Positions 8,491 through 19,870 of a DNA stretch of 49,452 bases are shown piece after piece. This DNA is from Desulfuromonas acetexigens. GTDB taxonomy: Bacteria; Desulfobacterota; Desulfuromonadia; Desulfuromonadales; Trichloromonadaceae. The notes beneath the pieces were generated by a model. The model searched no databases and had not been told where the DNA came from. It was given only the letters and a program-made list of their open reading frames with translations. The stretch covers positions 1 to 49,452 of the forward strand of contig NZ_FOJJ01000011.1 in NCBI RefSeq assembly GCF_900111775.1, given 5' to 3'. The position numbers and the translations under genes are program-made. How positions within the stretch are numbered: the first letter of the stretch is position 1; every line of letters begins with the position of its first letter.

Positions 8491-9018
8491 CTATTCAGCG
8501 AACTTCGCATATTTGATCTTCGTATATTCAGGGCAAAGGAAATTAACGGTAATACCTACTTTCTCCAAGGAGTCCTTCCATCCCCACCATTTGTTGTCGG
8601 TTGCCTGCAGAATTGGCGGCTTATCCTTATGTGCATTTGCGGCAGCAACAAACTTACGATCCGATTTATCGAAATTTTCCAGTCCGTCGTGATCTGGGAA
8701 CTCATCGTATGAATCACCGGTTTTTGTGATGGTCACTCTATCGCAATATTCTGGATTATGACGGTGGTCGTTCACCCATTTCATAAAAGCATCGCCAATA
8801 CCAGGTTGACCCTTCATAGAAAGCTGCTGCCGATATTCGTTGAAGATTTCATCCCCCGCATCGACAACCAGGCAACGCTTTTTGATGACATGCTCAACCG
8901 CATTAATACATGCGAGCACACACGCTTCGGGTACGTCAGAGTCCGGGTCTGGTTGGTTGGCGAGATTGGCCGTCTTGGGCACATTGGTATCCACCAGACA
9001 TTTCTTCGGCAGGCTCAT
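8491..9018 (-). CDS. PIN-like ribonuclease domain protein
   Basis: A 175-residue protein with the layout of a PIN nuclease: an N-terminal beta strand ending in LVDTN (Asp10), a second acidic position near EIFNEY (Glu57/Glu61), FDKSDRKFVAAA (Asp117, Asp120) and a late TDNKWW (Asp141). These acidic residues are the expected metal ligands of PIN-type RNases. It overlaps the preceding ATPase gene by four bases (ATGA) and is followed after 8 bases by the RNA ligase, so the three are made together. No antitoxin of the usual VapB type is present. A 60-base sample from 8641 has 27 G+C. The activity is inferred from motifs only; the fold is divergent from VapC. Confidence 0.72.
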   Translation of the reverse strand: MSLPKKCLVDTNVPKTANLANQPDPDSDVPEACVLACINAVEHVIKKRCLVVDAGDEIFNEYRQQLSMKGQPGIGDAFMKWVNDHRHNPEYCDRVTITKTGDSYDEFPDHDGLENFDKSDRKFVAAANAHKDKPPILQATDNKWWGWKDSLEKVGITVNFLCPEYTKIKYAKFAE

Positions 9019-10415
9019 TCCGATGCCTCCGCCTTTTCGACTTTCTGCATTCGCTTCTTCATGGCGGCCTTCGCCTGCTCAGTGATGTCACCCATTTCAT
9101 CACCGAAGAAATTTTCCGGCCAGTTCTGGATGTTGCCAAAGATGTCAATTTGCAGAAGGTCGAGTGTAGGAGGGATCTTGTCAATATTTGCAAAGTAAGC
9201 CGACACTTTTTCTTGGGGAACCACGTTCTCGGCAATTCGACGTTGCAACCGCCGCAGAAAATGTTCCGAATGGGTCTCGATGACCAACTGAATATTTCTA
9301 TCCGTCCCGTTTTCTCTTGAGTTGATCACGTCAATCATCACATCTGCCAAAGCAGATTGCGCACTCGGATGTAAATGAATTTCCGGCTGTTCCATAATGA
9401 TTATTGAACCGGGAGGTGCGTAAAAACATTGAACCAGAACCGGTAGTACCTGTGAGATGCCAAACCCGACATCGGGAAGATCTACCCAGTCTTTTGATCC
9501 TTTTGTTTGGACATTGACTTCATATTCCTGGCGATTTTCAGCAATTTTTTTAACCCTGAAGCTATCAATTAGCCCCATGGATTTTAGGCTTGCGGCAATT
9601 ATTTCCTCGAAAGGTTTGGTAAGCTTTTTATATCCGAGGCTAATTTTTCTGTTTTTGCTTGCAAGAAGGGCCGCGATGGTAAGTTCACCTGAATAACCAA
9701 CACTTTCAGGTGTAATACCGCCCCAAGTGTAGAGTCTTTCCGTTTTGATTCTTAATGGCCCGAGATAGCATATCGACTTAAATAGCTTTTCTTGGGCGAG
9801 ATTCAGATCTTGGACAAATTCCGAGTTTTTATAGTAGTTGACCACTTCATCAGGGAATCCATAAAAACGTACTGGTGGACTTGGATACCAGACTCTGCCC
9901 GGGTTTCTGATCAATGAATATTGTTCAGAATTGACCTCATATTGACCTGGTTTCTTTGCAGATGGGCTCATCCCAACTTTCAAAACAGATTCTTCGCCTT
10001 CCTTTAGGTGGTAATTTAATTCTTCGATTTTTAAACTATCCGAGTCTTTGTCGCCTGCTACCTTTGCAGTAAAGGCGATCGTATCAGCTGTAAAATTAGT
10101 CTGTGAAACGGTGTCCCTGAATTTCAATTTTTGAAATGTCTCCCACTCGTATTCAAAGGCGATCTCATTTTCGAGATTCCTTTGATAGACCATCTCGCGA
10201 AACGACCCCAGCTGAACGACACTGTTTTTACCACCTGGATAAAAAATAGCCTTGCGATCCTGTGATTCAGCTGTTTGTTTCAGCATCATCAGGAACTGAC
10301 CAATGCTGGATTTTCCGGAGCTGTTTGCGCCGAAGATCAAAGAAATAGGGGCCAGGCGAATGGTGCCGGTATCCTTCCATCCTTTGAAGTTCTGTATTCG
10401 TAACTGTTTGAGCAT
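9015..10415 (-). CDS. AAA/ABC-type ATPase with DUF3696-like C terminus
   Basis: An SMC/RecF-like ATPase of 466 residues. Walker A is GANSSGKSS (about residues 29-37), just after LRIQNFKGWKD; the signature region is followed by Walker B IIIMEQPEIHLHP and the switch histidine in VIETHSEHFL. The C terminus (IDIFGNIQNWPENFFGD) matches the DUF3696 type found on defence and overcoming-lysogeny-like ATPases. I chose ATG 10415 rather than an upstream in-frame codon, because GGAGGGG precedes it and it starts two bases after the pglX stop. Such ATPases often act as sensors that license a partner nuclease; here the partner would be the PIN-like protein encoded by the overlapping gene. A 60-base sample from 9541 has 24 G+C. 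Confidence 0.85.
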   Translation of the reverse strand: MLKQLRIQNFKGWKDTGTIRLAPISLIFGANSSGKSSIGQFLMMLKQTAESQDRKAIFYPGGKNSVVQLGSFREMVYQRNLENEIAFEYEWETFQKLKFRDTVSQTNFTADTIAFTAKVAGDKDSDSLKIEELNYHLKEGEESVLKVGMSPSAKKPGQYEVNSEQYSLIRNPGRVWYPSPPVRFYGFPDEVVNYYKNSEFVQDLNLAQEKLFKSICYLGPLRIKTERLYTWGGITPESVGYSGELTIAALLASKNRKISLGYKKLTKPFEEIIAASLKSMGLIDSFRVKKIAENRQEYEVNVQTKGSKDWVDLPDVGFGISQVLPVLVQCFYAPPGSIIIMEQPEIHLHPSAQSALADVMIDVINSRENGTDRNIQLVIETHSEHFLRRLQRRIAENVVPQEKVSAYFANIDKIPPTLDLLQIDIFGNIQNWPENFFGDEMGDITEQAKAAMKKRMQKVEKAEASE

Positions 10416-10417
10416 AA

Positions 10418-13207
10418 CTATTCCCCTCCCATCCGAGTTACCGCCTGGTCGTACCACATGAGCAGTTTGGGGTCTTCTTCGAGGACGTTGTTGGGGATCT
10501 TGTCGGCCACGGCGACGATAACGGCGTAGTCGCGTTCCTGCCAGGCTTTCTTGAATCCGGCGCGGACAGCTTCCAGGCGGAAGACCTTGAGTTTCTTTTT
10601 GACCTCTTTGTATTCCTCGAACTCCTTGAGCAGTGCCTTCTCGCGCAGTTTCTCCAAATCGCCTGCCTTGTTGGGATCGGGCACGAACCAGCGGTCGCGG
10701 GCCTTGGCGACCAAGGTCGGGTCGTCCTTGGGCAGGTTGCGCAGCTCTTTCCAGTTGGTGGAGAGGTAGGCGTGGATCTGCTCGGGCACGGGGCCTTTAC
10801 CGTCGTAGCAGAGGAAGTTCTGGTTCAGTAGTTCGCGCAGATCGAGCTGGGCCTCGTTCTTACTCCAGCCACCGAGCTGCTGCATGAACTGCGGATTGAT
10901 GTCGGAGAAAGTCTGCGGTTTCTCCCTAATGAGCTGGCGCAGCCACTGGATCGACGATGCCTCATCGCAAACGAACATGGCCATTTGTGTCAATTCGCCT
11001 GAGGTCATTTTTTTACGGTCGTATTCGGCCACCTGGTCTGGCAGGAAGTACATGCCGTCACGCTCGATGAAGCGCTGCGCCAGACCGATCTGGAACTCCT
11101 GACTGGAGATCGGCACGGGATAGCCCTTACGGACGTAATAAGCCACCATCTGGTCAAACAGGATGCGGGGATCACGTTCGGAGACAAACTGCAGCGAGGC
11201 TCCCTGTTGCTTAATTACCGGCAGATACTGCAAATGCGTACGGACAAAATCCCACACGCCTTCTTCGGTTTGTGCCTCTTTCTGGAAACGCTCTTCAAAA
11301 CCGCCATTGGGTTTGTAGGCTGAGATAACGAGGTCTTGTTTGACGGCTGTAGTAGTTGTTATAGAAATGAAGCTACCTTTCTTTTTATCCAAGACTGATA
11401 CATTTGCCACTACAAAACCAGCATCGGTAAGAGCGTTTTGAATAGCGTTCCATACAGCTGCCTTACTGTTAGAAAATTCAACCGTCATCCAGCGCCCTGG
11501 CTTTAGTACTCTGAATGCCTCTGAAAAACATGAGGTCATCAATACTCTATAGTCATGAAGATCTTTTTTCTGCCCTTTGTCTTCAATGGCTTCCTTTTCT
11601 CTGTGTGTAATTACCCCCAACCAAGATTCCCAAATAAAGTTGAGTTCGGCATAGTTTAAATTTGCACCGAAGGGTGGATCGAAAAATAAATAATCAATCG
11701 AACAGTCCGGCATATTTATGGATGTAGATGATTGGGTCGTTATTATCGATGTTTGTTTCTTGGACTTGAACGCCTCTACGTGCTTTTTAAGTGCCTGTTT
11801 GAGCATTTGAATGACGTTTAAATCTTTAACCAAGGAAGGAAGATACAAGGTGCCACTCGTAGGTCCACCGCCAGCTCCCCAAACCCCAGCTTGATATGTC
11901 AAGCCGTATCGTTTATTAATTCGAAAGGCAACAGCAGAAAGAATGTTCCAGTATATGGATGATGATGCTTTGCTCCTGTAAGTTGCCAGGGAAGCGAGCG
12001 TGCTCTTGTAATAAAAATGGTGTACGTGCGTGATACCATTCGGATCATTGCGTCTTGTTTCTCTGCCCTCAATCATTCGGTCAGTTGGATGCCATTTAGC
12101 TAATGGCATCTTCAGAATTTTTTCAATCTTAATCAGATCGGATTGATCTGGTTCTTTTTGACACCGCGTTGTCCCGACAGAATAGTTGATAAGAACAGGA
12201 ACCTGCTTTGCTTGACGAATGGAATCATTCAGAGATTCGTCATAAATGGTTGACCAAGCCCTATCCAAACTTCTTTTGTTCAATGCGGCTTTACAATGAC
12301 TACATGAAAATTCATCAAGAACTTTTCCTCCATTAATGTCTACAGCTTCATGCCAAAAGACGATTTCGTTAGCACATTCCGGACATACAAATACATCTGA
12401 CCAAACGATGTAGTTTATTTTTCCTTTCCTTCCGTCAGAATGGATTGTTTCATACATCCAGCCGCACTCTTTCTCAACCTCGCGTATAATCCGTTTGGCT
12501 TCTTTCTCGAAGGCGGATGAATTTATTGGTGAATTGTAATTGTATGCAATAAAGGTTGCGGCTGGAGAGAGATCATTCTGAATTGTCCAACGTGGACCTA
12601 ATTTGGAAAATTCCCGCCAAACCTTTTTTCCATTCTCGTCTATTTCTTCCTGCAAAATAATGCCGTCTGGTTTGACTTGGTATCCAAGCGAAATAACCTC
12701 ATCTCTATCACCACACAATTGAGATGCAACACCAGTCATTCCTGTACCGCAAAAGCCGTCAAATACAATATCTCCTGGCTGGGTGTAACGCAGCAGATAG
12801 CGCATTATTGCCTTGTGCGGAACCTTTGTGTGGTATGGGTGCATTTTATAGAGGGGGTCATATTTTCCCTCACTTACATCAGCCGCAAAAGGCTCACGGT
12901 GGTAGTGATAGCCTTCAGGCTGCTCCGGCTTCTGCGCCTCCCACTCGGCGATGAAGTCAGCGATCCACGGGTTCGGGCAGGCGGTGTAGTACGGCGGGTC
13001 ACTCAGGTTCAGGATGTCCTCGTCGCTGCCGATGGGAAAGCCTTCGATCTTGCGGAACTCCGGGTTGCGCAACCGGTCGCGTAGTAGCTCGGTGAAGTGT
13101 TGGCGTCGCGCTTCATCACTTGGGAATTCGATGCCGAGACAGGTGACCGGTTGCGGTTCTGTGTTCTGGGTTCTGTGTTCTGAGTTGAAAAGCTCGTCCT
13201 GTTTCAT
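10418..13207 (-). CDS. pglX: BREX-3 adenine-specific DNA methyltransferase PglX
   Basis: Methylates host DNA so that BREX distinguishes self from phage. The 929-residue protein has SDPPYYTACPNPW near residues 69-81, the SAM-binding motif FDGFCGTGMTG at about 149-159, a zinc-ribbon-like pair (CPECANEIVF and FSCSHCKAAL) and a second catalytic-type motif FFDPPFGANLNYAELN. This is the layout of the type 3 PglX (PglXI) methyltransferases. Base composition is mosaic: both ends are GC-rich, while about 11,300-12,880 is AT-rich (22 of 60 G+C from 11701 versus 34 of 60 from 10621). The N terminus contains a simple-sequence insert (HRTQNTEPQP). It overlaps the four-helix-bundle gene by four bases. Confidence 0.87.
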   Translation of the reverse strand: MKQDELFNSEHRTQNTEPQPVTCLGIEFPSDEARRQHFTELLRDRLRNPEFRKIEGFPIGSDEDILNLSDPPYYTACPNPWIADFIAEWEAQKPEQPEGYHYHREPFAADVSEGKYDPLYKMHPYHTKVPHKAIMRYLLRYTQPGDIVFDGFCGTGMTGVASQLCGDRDEVISLGYQVKPDGIILQEEIDENGKKVWREFSKLGPRWTIQNDLSPAATFIAYNYNSPINSSAFEKEAKRIIREVEKECGWMYETIHSDGRKGKINYIVWSDVFVCPECANEIVFWHEAVDINGGKVLDEFSCSHCKAALNKRSLDRAWSTIYDESLNDSIRQAKQVPVLINYSVGTTRCQKEPDQSDLIKIEKILKMPLAKWHPTDRMIEGRETRRNDPNGITHVHHFYYKSTLASLATYRSKASSSIYWNILSAVAFRINKRYGLTYQAGVWGAGGGPTSGTLYLPSLVKDLNVIQMLKQALKKHVEAFKSKKQTSIITTQSSTSINMPDCSIDYLFFDPPFGANLNYAELNFIWESWLGVITHREKEAIEDKGQKKDLHDYRVLMTSCFSEAFRVLKPGRWMTVEFSNSKAAVWNAIQNALTDAGFVVANVSVLDKKKGSFISITTTTAVKQDLVISAYKPNGGFEERFQKEAQTEEGVWDFVRTHLQYLPVIKQQGASLQFVSERDPRILFDQMVAYYVRKGYPVPISSQEFQIGLAQRFIERDGMYFLPDQVAEYDRKKMTSGELTQMAMFVCDEASSIQWLRQLIREKPQTFSDINPQFMQQLGGWSKNEAQLDLRELLNQNFLCYDGKGPVPEQIHAYLSTNWKELRNLPKDDPTLVAKARDRWFVPDPNKAGDLEKLREKALLKEFEEYKEVKKKLKVFRLEAVRAGFKKAWQERDYAVIVAVADKIPNNVLEEDPKLLMWYDQAVTRMGGE

Positions 13208-13593
13208 TTGTACTTGGCTCCCTTGAAGTCGCTGTTCTGTAAATACCGCAACAGTCCAGCGATCATCCGCGCCGTTGCTTCGGTTTCCGAATAGAGTTTT
13301 TGGAATTGATCTTGGTTTATGTAGCCAGCGTCGAGGGCGACGTAGAGTTGGGCTTGCACTTCGGATGCTGAGCCTTTGGCGGTGGATAAGAACTGGATGA
13401 ACTCCTTGTTACCGCCTCTGCCGAAACCTTCAGCGATGTTGGACATGATTGAGACCGAAGCGCGGCGAATTTGGTCGCGCAGGCCGAAATCACGAGCAAA
13501 CTGGCCGTCGTTTGACATGGCGTAAATTGCCTTTGTCAGTTCCCGGGCCTTTTGCCAGGCTTCTATGTCCTCGAATCGCTGAAAGCTGCTCAT
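13204..13593 (-). CDS. Four-helix-bundle protein (S23/TIGR02436 type) in the BREX operon
   Basis: A 129-residue all-helical protein with the conserved family elements FEDIEAWQKARELT at the N terminus, LRDQIRRASVSIMSNIAEG in the middle, and FIQFLSTAKGSASEVQAQL before the last helices. This matches the 'four helix bundle protein' family, members of which are encoded in 23S rRNA intervening sequences and as accessory proteins (Avd) of diversity-generating retroelements, where the bundle binds nucleic acid. It begins five bases after brxC and overlaps pglX by four bases, so it is an integral operon member. It is not one of the standard type 3 BREX components; its role here is unknown. Confidence 0.88.
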   Translation of the reverse strand: MSSFQRFEDIEAWQKARELTKAIYAMSNDGQFARDFGLRDQIRRASVSIMSNIAEGFGRGGNKEFIQFLSTAKGSASEVQAQLYVALDAGYINQDQFQKLYSETEATARMIAGLLRYLQNSDFKGAKYK

Positions 13594-13597
13594 TGCA

Positions 13598-17912
<4,315 letters not shown>

Positions 17913-17921
17913 GGTCGCCCC

Positions 17922-18134
17922 TTACTGCTCGGTGTCCGGCTTGTCGGATTTTTCCGCCGCACCGCCGGAGCGAACCCATGCGTCCACTTCGTCTTGTTTA
18001 AATTTCCAGAGTCGGCCCATGCGATGGGCCGGCATGCCGGGCCTGCCAATCCACTTATATACAGTATCTTTGCTGACCCCCAGGTGTTTGCAAATCTCAT
18101 GAATCGACAGCCAGCGGTTTTCCGAATCAGGCAT
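17922..18134 (-). CDS. Excisionase/MerR-type helix-turn-helix protein heading the BREX operon
   Basis: A 70-residue winged-helix DNA-binding protein of the excisionase type: WLSIHEICKHLGVSKDTVYK forms the helix-turn-helix, then RMGRLWKFKQDEVDAW the wing. Such small proteins are either phage/island excisionases or local regulators. I chose ATG 18134 because GGAG lies eight bases upstream; an in-frame GTG at 18152 would add six residues. It is nine bases upstream of brxF, so it is most likely an operon regulator, possibly acting on the inverted repeat at 18278-18306. A role in excision of the island is an alternative. Confidence 0.8.
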   Translation of the reverse strand: MPDSENRWLSIHEICKHLGVSKDTVYKWIGRPGMPAHRMGRLWKFKQDEVDAWVRSGGAAEKSDKPDTEQ

Positions 18135-18277
18135 GGGAGTAACTCCGACCACGGGGAAGATATCGTTGCGGGTGGGAAAATGAAGAGCCCCTCCTATTGA
18201 ATGAGAACATTTCTAGAGAATGCATTAGCCCACAGGAAAAGGTCAAACTATTTAAGCCGGTTTCATCTGGTTTGACG

Positions 18278-18306
18278 AGGTTTCGGCCAGGTTCCGGCCG
18301 AAACCT
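18278..18306. promoter_or_regulatory. Perfect 11-base inverted repeat upstream of the BREX operon
   Basis: AGGTTTCGGCC (18278-18288) and GGCCGAAACCT (18296-18306) are perfect complements around a 7-base centre. Further ggttt words lie just to the left (18259 and 18269 areas), giving an array-like look. It is about 145 bases before the start of the HTH gene and not followed by a T run, so an operator is likelier than a terminator. The ligand is unknown; the HTH protein at 17922-18134 is a candidate. Confidence 0.45.
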
Positions 18307-18428
18307 GTCCCTCGATTGCCAGCTCATTTCGGAATATCCGCCCCCCCCCTTAACCATCGTCGTCGGCCCCTCCCCAACGGCACCAAAATCGTAAAAAAAT
18401 GATGACCCTTGGAAAAGGGGCGTTTTAG

Positions 18429-18533
18429 CCTCCTTTTCGGCAGATGGCTACTTAAGGCGCCGGTGTAGCCTGTTAGCACCGACGGAGAAAAGGAGGACTC
18501 GTCGAGTGCTAGTCGGCAAAAGGTGTCGGCGCC
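18429..18533. other. Nested inverted repeats, possible transfer origin
   Basis: CCTCCTTTTC (18429-18438) pairs with GAAAAGGAGG (18487-18496), enclosing CGGTG (18461-18465) with CACCG (18477-18481). GGCGCCG (18456-18462) is also complementary to CGGCGCC (18527-18533). The structure sits directly upstream of a possible mobI gene; in SXT/R391-type elements oriT lies upstream of mobI. The oriT reading is inference. A MITE-like remnant or a 5' leader structure are alternatives. Confidence 0.3.
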
Positions 18534-18559
18534 AAAACCATACAAACCAGGAGAAAACG

Positions 18560-19135
18560 ATGGAAACGAAAACAAGCGGGAAAAAGAAATCCCCATGGAG
18601 GAAGACGGAGACCCTGGAGGCCGAAATGGCAGGACTGGGGGATCGGACGTATGTGGTGAAAGACCTGAATCTGGAGGATTATCTGGAGATCCTCAGCTAT
18701 CAGGTAGTGGTGCTCAAGCAGCAGGCGGCGTCCTATATCGACCCATATTGGGAAAACCAGATGCGCGAAAATCAGAGGCGCCCGGTAACGGATCGGTCGC
18801 AGCTGTCCTGCCGGATCCGGCTCAAAAACGACTCGGTGTACCCCGAATGGTATTGGAATTACTGGGTTTCTGGAACGAATGACAAAGGAGAACCCTGCCG
18901 GCGCCCCAAAGGGCAACACATCCGCCGGGGGGGCAAAGGCTACTCGTATCCGATCCAGACCCTGCTCCGCCATTCGCGGGACTGGGAACATGAGATGGTA
19001 ACAAAAACGGAAGAGGCTTTGACCCATATTCGGCGCCAAAACCACTACTTGGCGAAGGCTAGGCAATCCATCCGCGAGGCCATCAAGTCCTGCGGAGCTC
19101 TGGAAAGTCTCGACGAGAGCCGGAAGGACTCGTAG
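18560..19135 (+). CDS. Hypothetical protein, possibly MobI-like transfer protein
   Basis: A 191-residue, charged, soluble protein with no signal peptide. ATG 18560 is preceded by CCAGGAG; an in-frame start 18 codons upstream has no such site. Visible features are LEDYLEILSYQVVVLKQQAA, then a tryptophan/tyrosine-rich core (SYIDPYWENQMREN, CRIRLKNDSVYPEWYWNYW) and a basic stretch RRPKGQHIRRGGKGYSYP. The order of an aromatic W-containing segment, CRIRLKN and a glycine/arginine segment recalls the MobI transfer-initiation proteins of SXT/R391-type elements, but I cannot confirm this by eye. It is followed by an AlpA-like gene, which fits a mobile element. Confidence 0.45.
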   Translation: METKTSGKKKSPWRKTETLEAEMAGLGDRTYVVKDLNLEDYLEILSYQVVVLKQQAASYIDPYWENQMRENQRRPVTDRSQLSCRIRLKNDSVYPEWYWNYWVSGTNDKGEPCRRPKGQHIRRGGKGYSYPIQTLLRHSRDWEHEMVTKTEEALTHIRRQNHYLAKARQSIREAIKSCGALESLDESRKDS

Positions 19136-19192
19136 GGCAGCGCATGATGTCCCTAGTTTGAAAACACAACAACCCAATGAAGGGAAATTCTA

Positions 19193-19459
19193 ATGAAAAG
19201 AGAGAAAAAACCGCGAAAATGCCTTCCGACGGCGATGCTGGACTTTGACCAGATGGCCGCTAAGTGGGCGAAACCGCTGGTTAAAAGGAGCGATGTGAAA
19301 GAATTCAGTTGCGGCTTGATCGCCCCGAAAACGCTCGCAAATTTGGCGGCTCGGGGGGAGGGCCCCCCGTACTACTACGTATCCGGCTATGCCGTTTATC
19401 AGACGACCGACCTCACGGACTGGTTCACGGATACTTACGGCCCCTCCCAACTCTCGTAA
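19193..19459 (+). CDS. AlpA/excisionase-like helix-turn-helix protein
   Basis: An 88-residue protein whose C-terminal part reads GLIAPKTLANLAARGEGPPYYYVSGYAVYQTTDLTDWF. I break this as helix-turn-helix APKTLANLAARGEGPP, wing YYYVSGYAVY and final helix TTDLTDWF, the pattern of AlpA/excisionase family DNA-binding proteins on phages and integrative elements. GAAGGG lies upstream of the ATG. It stands 57 bases after the MobI-like gene and ends before a strong terminator. It could direct excision or regulate island genes; no matching integrase is in the window. Confidence 0.65.
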   Translation: MKREKKPRKCLPTAMLDFDQMAAKWAKPLVKRSDVKEFSCGLIAPKTLANLAARGEGPPYYYVSGYAVYQTTDLTDWFTDTYGPSQLS

Positions 19460-19502
19460 AAAGACAGACTTATTACCACGTCTATTGTTCACCATTCCTT
19501 AC

Positions 19503-19534
19503 CAGGCGTCCTTTCGCGGGACGCCTGTTTTTTG
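19503..19534 (+). terminator. Rho-independent terminator after the AlpA-like gene
   Basis: CAGGCGTCC (19503-19511) pairs perfectly with GGACGCCTG (19519-19527) around a 7-base loop and is followed by seven T residues. It ends the short plus-strand operon 18560-19459. Confidence 0.9.
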
Positions 19535-19632
19535 TTTGCCCAGCTGCTGTTAGCGAAAGCATTATTCACGGATTTCCCCGCTGTCAGTATGGCTGGCGAC
19601 CACAGGAGGGAATCGGAGGGGAAAAAAGGGAA

Positions 19633-19688
19633 GGGTTGCCTGTCGAAGACTGGGGGTCGGTAGAATCTTGCTACCTATCTTGCAACCC
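19633..19688. repeat. Nested hairpin of unknown role
   Basis: GGGTTGC (19633-19639) is complementary to GCAACCC (19682-19688), and inside them GGTAG (19659-19663) pairs with CTACC (19671-19675). It lies between the island's last terminator and tRNA-Ala. It may be part of a recombination site or a small RNA; neither is shown. Confidence 0.35.
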
Positions 19689-19715
19689 AACCGGGAAAAT
19701 CGAGCATAAAACAAG

Positions 19716-19755
19716 AACAGGCACCCACGGAATTAACCGTAAGTGCCTGTTTTTA
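19716..19755 (-). terminator. Hairpin terminator downstream of tRNA-Ala
   Basis: CAGGCAC (19718-19724) pairs with GTGCCTG (19743-19749), with an inner ACGG/CCGT extension. On the minus strand it starts about nine bases after the tRNA CCA and is followed by TTCTTGTTTTA. A T run also follows on the plus strand, so it may work in both directions. Confidence 0.75.
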
Positions 19756-19757
19756 TT

Positions 19758-19833
19758 TGGTGGAGCTGAGGGGGATCGAACCCCTGACCTACGCATTGCG
19801 AACGCGTCGCTCTCCCAGCTGAGCTACAGCCCC
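19758..19833 (-). tRNA. tRNA-Ala (anticodon CGC), CCA encoded
   Basis: The minus strand folds into a complete 76-base cloverleaf. The acceptor stem is GGGGCTG/CAGCTCC with the G3-U70 pair that identifies alanine tRNAs, the D stem is GCTC/GAGC, and the anticodon loop TTCGCAA has anticodon CGC, reading GCG. The T arm AGGGGTTCGATCCCCCT is standard, and CCA is encoded. Its 3' end faces the accessory island, the usual orientation for tRNA-targeted integration. I did not find a second copy of the 3' end within the window. Confidence 0.97.
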
Positions 19834-19870
19834 AAAACGCGGTAAAGATAATCCAAGCGAACGGAATTTG

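Larger units (their letters stand above)
18135..18559. other. Divergent intergenic region with structured repeats
   Basis: This stretch separates the BREX operon (minus) from the MobI-like gene (plus). It contains a perfect 11-base inverted repeat at 18278-18306, a nested set of inverted repeats at 18429-18533, runs of C at 18343-18350 and a homopolymer A run at 18393-18398. A possible minus-strand promoter for BREX is TTGACC (18246-18241) and TGCATT (18224-18219) with a 16-base spacer, but the -10 box is poor. No gene is recognisable. Confidence 0.5.

Noticed and set aside
8491-9018. VapC-type toxin of a toxin-antitoxin pair
   Set aside because: No small antitoxin gene precedes it; it overlaps the ATPase gene and is followed by an RNA ligase, so a two-gene toxin-antitoxin reading does not fit.
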